6,287 nucleotides of DNA, taken from contig JAPYWY010000098.1 of NCBI GenBank assembly GCA_028276125.1, positions 1-6,287 of the forward strand, written 5' to 3'. The notes under the pieces are model-generated. The model was given only the letters and a program-made list of their open reading frames with translations. It had not been told where the DNA came from and made no database searches. This document shows positions 5,066 through 6,287 of this stretch, in pieces; within the stretch, counting starts at the first letter, position 1; every line of letters starts with the position of its first letter. This stretch comes from Pseudothermotoga sp. Its GTDB lineage: Bacteria > Thermotogota > Thermotogae > Thermotogales > DSM-5069. The position numbers were made by a program, and so were the translations under genes.

Positions 5066-6287
5066 GTGCGTAGGTTTGTGGTGTTACTCGTGGCTCTTCT
5101 CACTGTGGCCATCTTCGCGGCGAAGTACGGAGGTACGGTAAGGTTTCTCATCGGAGTGGACGTCACCACGTTGCTGCCTGGAAACATTCCAGATTCGATC
5201 AGCACAATCGTTGGGATGCACATCTTTGAAGGGCTCGTCGACTATGATGAGAACCTCAAAATCATCCCCGCGCTCGCCGAGAGATGGGAAATCCTCGATA
5301 ACGGTACCGCCTACGTCTTTCATCTTCGTAAGAACGTCAAGTTCCACGACGGAGCAGATTTCAACGCTCAAGCTGTGAAGAAGAACTTTGACTATCTCTT
5401 CTCTGCGAACCTCAGGAACGTTGGAGTTTACAAAGGCATCATCAAGGAAGTTCAAGTGGTGGACGACTACACGGTCAAGATCGTGCTTTTCCAACCGAAC
5501 TCGGCCTTCCTCTACAGGTTGGCTCAGTCGAGCGGTTGGTTCGTCTCACCGCAGGCCATTGAAAAATTCGGACACGATCCTGCGCTGTTGTCCAAGAACC
5601 CTATCGGTACAGGCCCATTCATGTTCAAGGAGTGGAAGGCCGGAGAGAGCGTCGAACTTGTGAAGAATCCCAACTACTGGCGTCAAGGCTTGCCGTACTT
5701 GGACAGGATAATTTTCAGAGTCGTAGCGGAGGACGTCTCGCGCGTGAACCAAGTCAGGGCAGGAGACGCAGACCTCATGTACAATCCTCCACCAGCTCTG
5801 CTTGCGGCACTCGAGCAGGACAAATCACTGCAGATCAAAGTTGTACCGACAGTGCGAACGATCTTCATAGGTTTGAACACCTCAAGACCCCCTCTGAACG
5901 ATGTGAGGGTCAGACAGGCGCTCAACTACGCCGTGGACAAAGAAAGACTCTGCAAGGTCCTCATGAGGGGCCTCGCAAAGCCATCCGATTCACCGCTTTC
6001 GAGCATGACTTTCGGCTATTTCTCAACGGGAGGTTACCCTTACGATCCCAACAAGGCAAAGCAATTGTTGAAAGAAGCCGGTTATGAGAATCTCAAACTC
6101 GAACTCATCACACCGAAAGGAAGATACCTCAACGATTACGAAACCGCGGTGGCCATCCAAGGCATGCTCAAGGAAGTGGGCGTCACGGTGGATGTCAAGC
6201 CTATGGAATGGGGAAGCTACGTCAGCAAGATACTTTCAAGAAAACCCGAAGATTGGGACTATCAGATGTTCTTGCTCGGTTGGGCCC
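5066..6287 (+). CDS. Family 5 extracellular solute-binding protein of an ABC uptake transporter (3' end outside window)
   Basis: The frame is open from GTG 5066 to the window edge and gives 407 residues; the family is usually 500-600, so about a quarter is missing. Such proteins capture peptides, nickel or, in Thermotogota, often oligosaccharides outside the membrane and deliver them to a Dpp/Opp-type permease. A signal peptide is plain: MRRF, then a hydrophobic run (5-18), with likely cleavage near FAA/KYGG (about 19). There is no lipobox Cys. Family signatures follow in order: LAERWEILDNGTAYVFHLR (70-88), VKFHDGADFNAQAVKKNFDY (91-110), NPIGTGPFMFKEW (178-190), NPNYW (201-205), FIGLNTSRPPLNDVRVRQAL (267-286) followed by NYAVDKERL, and YDPNKAKQLLKEAGY (326-340). 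The VRTIFIGLN and DVRVRQALNYAVD blocks resemble DppA/GsiB-type peptide binders, but the ligand cannot be settled. A strong promoter precedes it; permease and ATPase genes probably follow. Confidence 0.93.
   Translation, partial: MRRFVVLLVALLTVAIFAAKYGGTVRFLIGVDVTTLLPGNIPDSISTIVGMHIFEGLVDYDENLKIIPALAERWEILDNGTAYVFHLRKNVKFHDGADFNAQAVKKNFDYLFSANLRNVGVYKGIIKEVQVVDDYTVKIVLFQPNSAFLYRLAQSSGWFVSPQAIEKFGHDPALLSKNPIGTGPFMFKEWKAGESVELVKNPNYWRQGLPYLDRIIFRVVAEDVSRVNQVRAGDADLMYNPPPALLAALEQDKSLQIKVVPTVRTIFIGLNTSRPPLNDVRVRQALNYAVDKERLCKVLMRGLAKPSDSPLSSMTFGYFSTGGYPYDPNKAKQLLKEAGYENLKLELITPKGRYLNDYETAVAIQGMLKEVGVTVDVKPMEWGSYVSKILSRKPEDWDYQMFLLGWA

Noticed and set aside
5546..6087. Open frames on both strands inside the solute-binding protein gene
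   Set aside because: The continuous family 5 binding-protein frame from 5066 to the edge explains this stretch; the others lack motifs and start signals.

Overview
The window looks like part of a chromosome from a thermophilic bacterium of the Thermotogota (Thermotoga/Pseudothermotoga type). This is an inference from gene content and style: strong GGAGGTGA-type ribosome binding sites, GTG and TTG starts, heavy use of AGA/AGG arginine codons, Lys/Glu-rich proteins, tight gene packing and a family 5 solute-binding protein. It was not checked by any search. There is no sign of an integrated mobile element, a CRISPR array, or a tRNA or rRNA gene.

Layout. (1) Positions 2-223 hold the last 73 residues of a flagellin on the plus strand. 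A 155-base gap with small hairpins follows. (2) Positions 379-2355 hold a tight two-gene plus-strand unit. The first gene is an M24 (creatinase/aminopeptidase P fold) protein that has lost most of the metal ligands of true peptidases. The second is a membrane-anchored Clp/crotonase-fold serine protease of the SDH (serine dehydrogenase proteinase) family. The stop codon of the first gene touches the ribosome binding site of the second. A 9-base inverted repeat at 2377-2395 closes the unit and also lies beyond the converging gene. (3) Positions 2436-4894 hold two minus-strand genes, transcribed in the order class I SAM-dependent methyltransferase, then a two-membrane-segment GAF-GGDEF diguanylate cyclase. 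A near-identical -10-like element precedes each. (4) Positions 4895-5065 are a divergent intergenic region with a good TTGACA/TAGAAT promoter on the plus strand. (5) Positions 5066-6287 hold a plus-strand family 5 extracellular solute-binding protein (peptide/oligosaccharide ABC uptake). It is open to the window edge, and 407 residues are visible.

How the genes fit together. The M24-like protein and the protease probably form an operon, which suggests a joint role in peptide or protein turnover, although the M24 partner may bind rather than cleave. The cyclase should turn an extracytoplasmic signal and a cytoplasmic GAF signal into cyclic di-GMP. The flagellin nearby is only suggestive of a motility link. 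The solute-binding protein probably opens a transporter operon that continues past the window. I see no convincing new multi-gene system. The points most worth a second look are the degenerate M24 active site, the likely cytoplasmic orientation of the SDH-type protease, and the unusual DLL in place of DxD in the cyclase.
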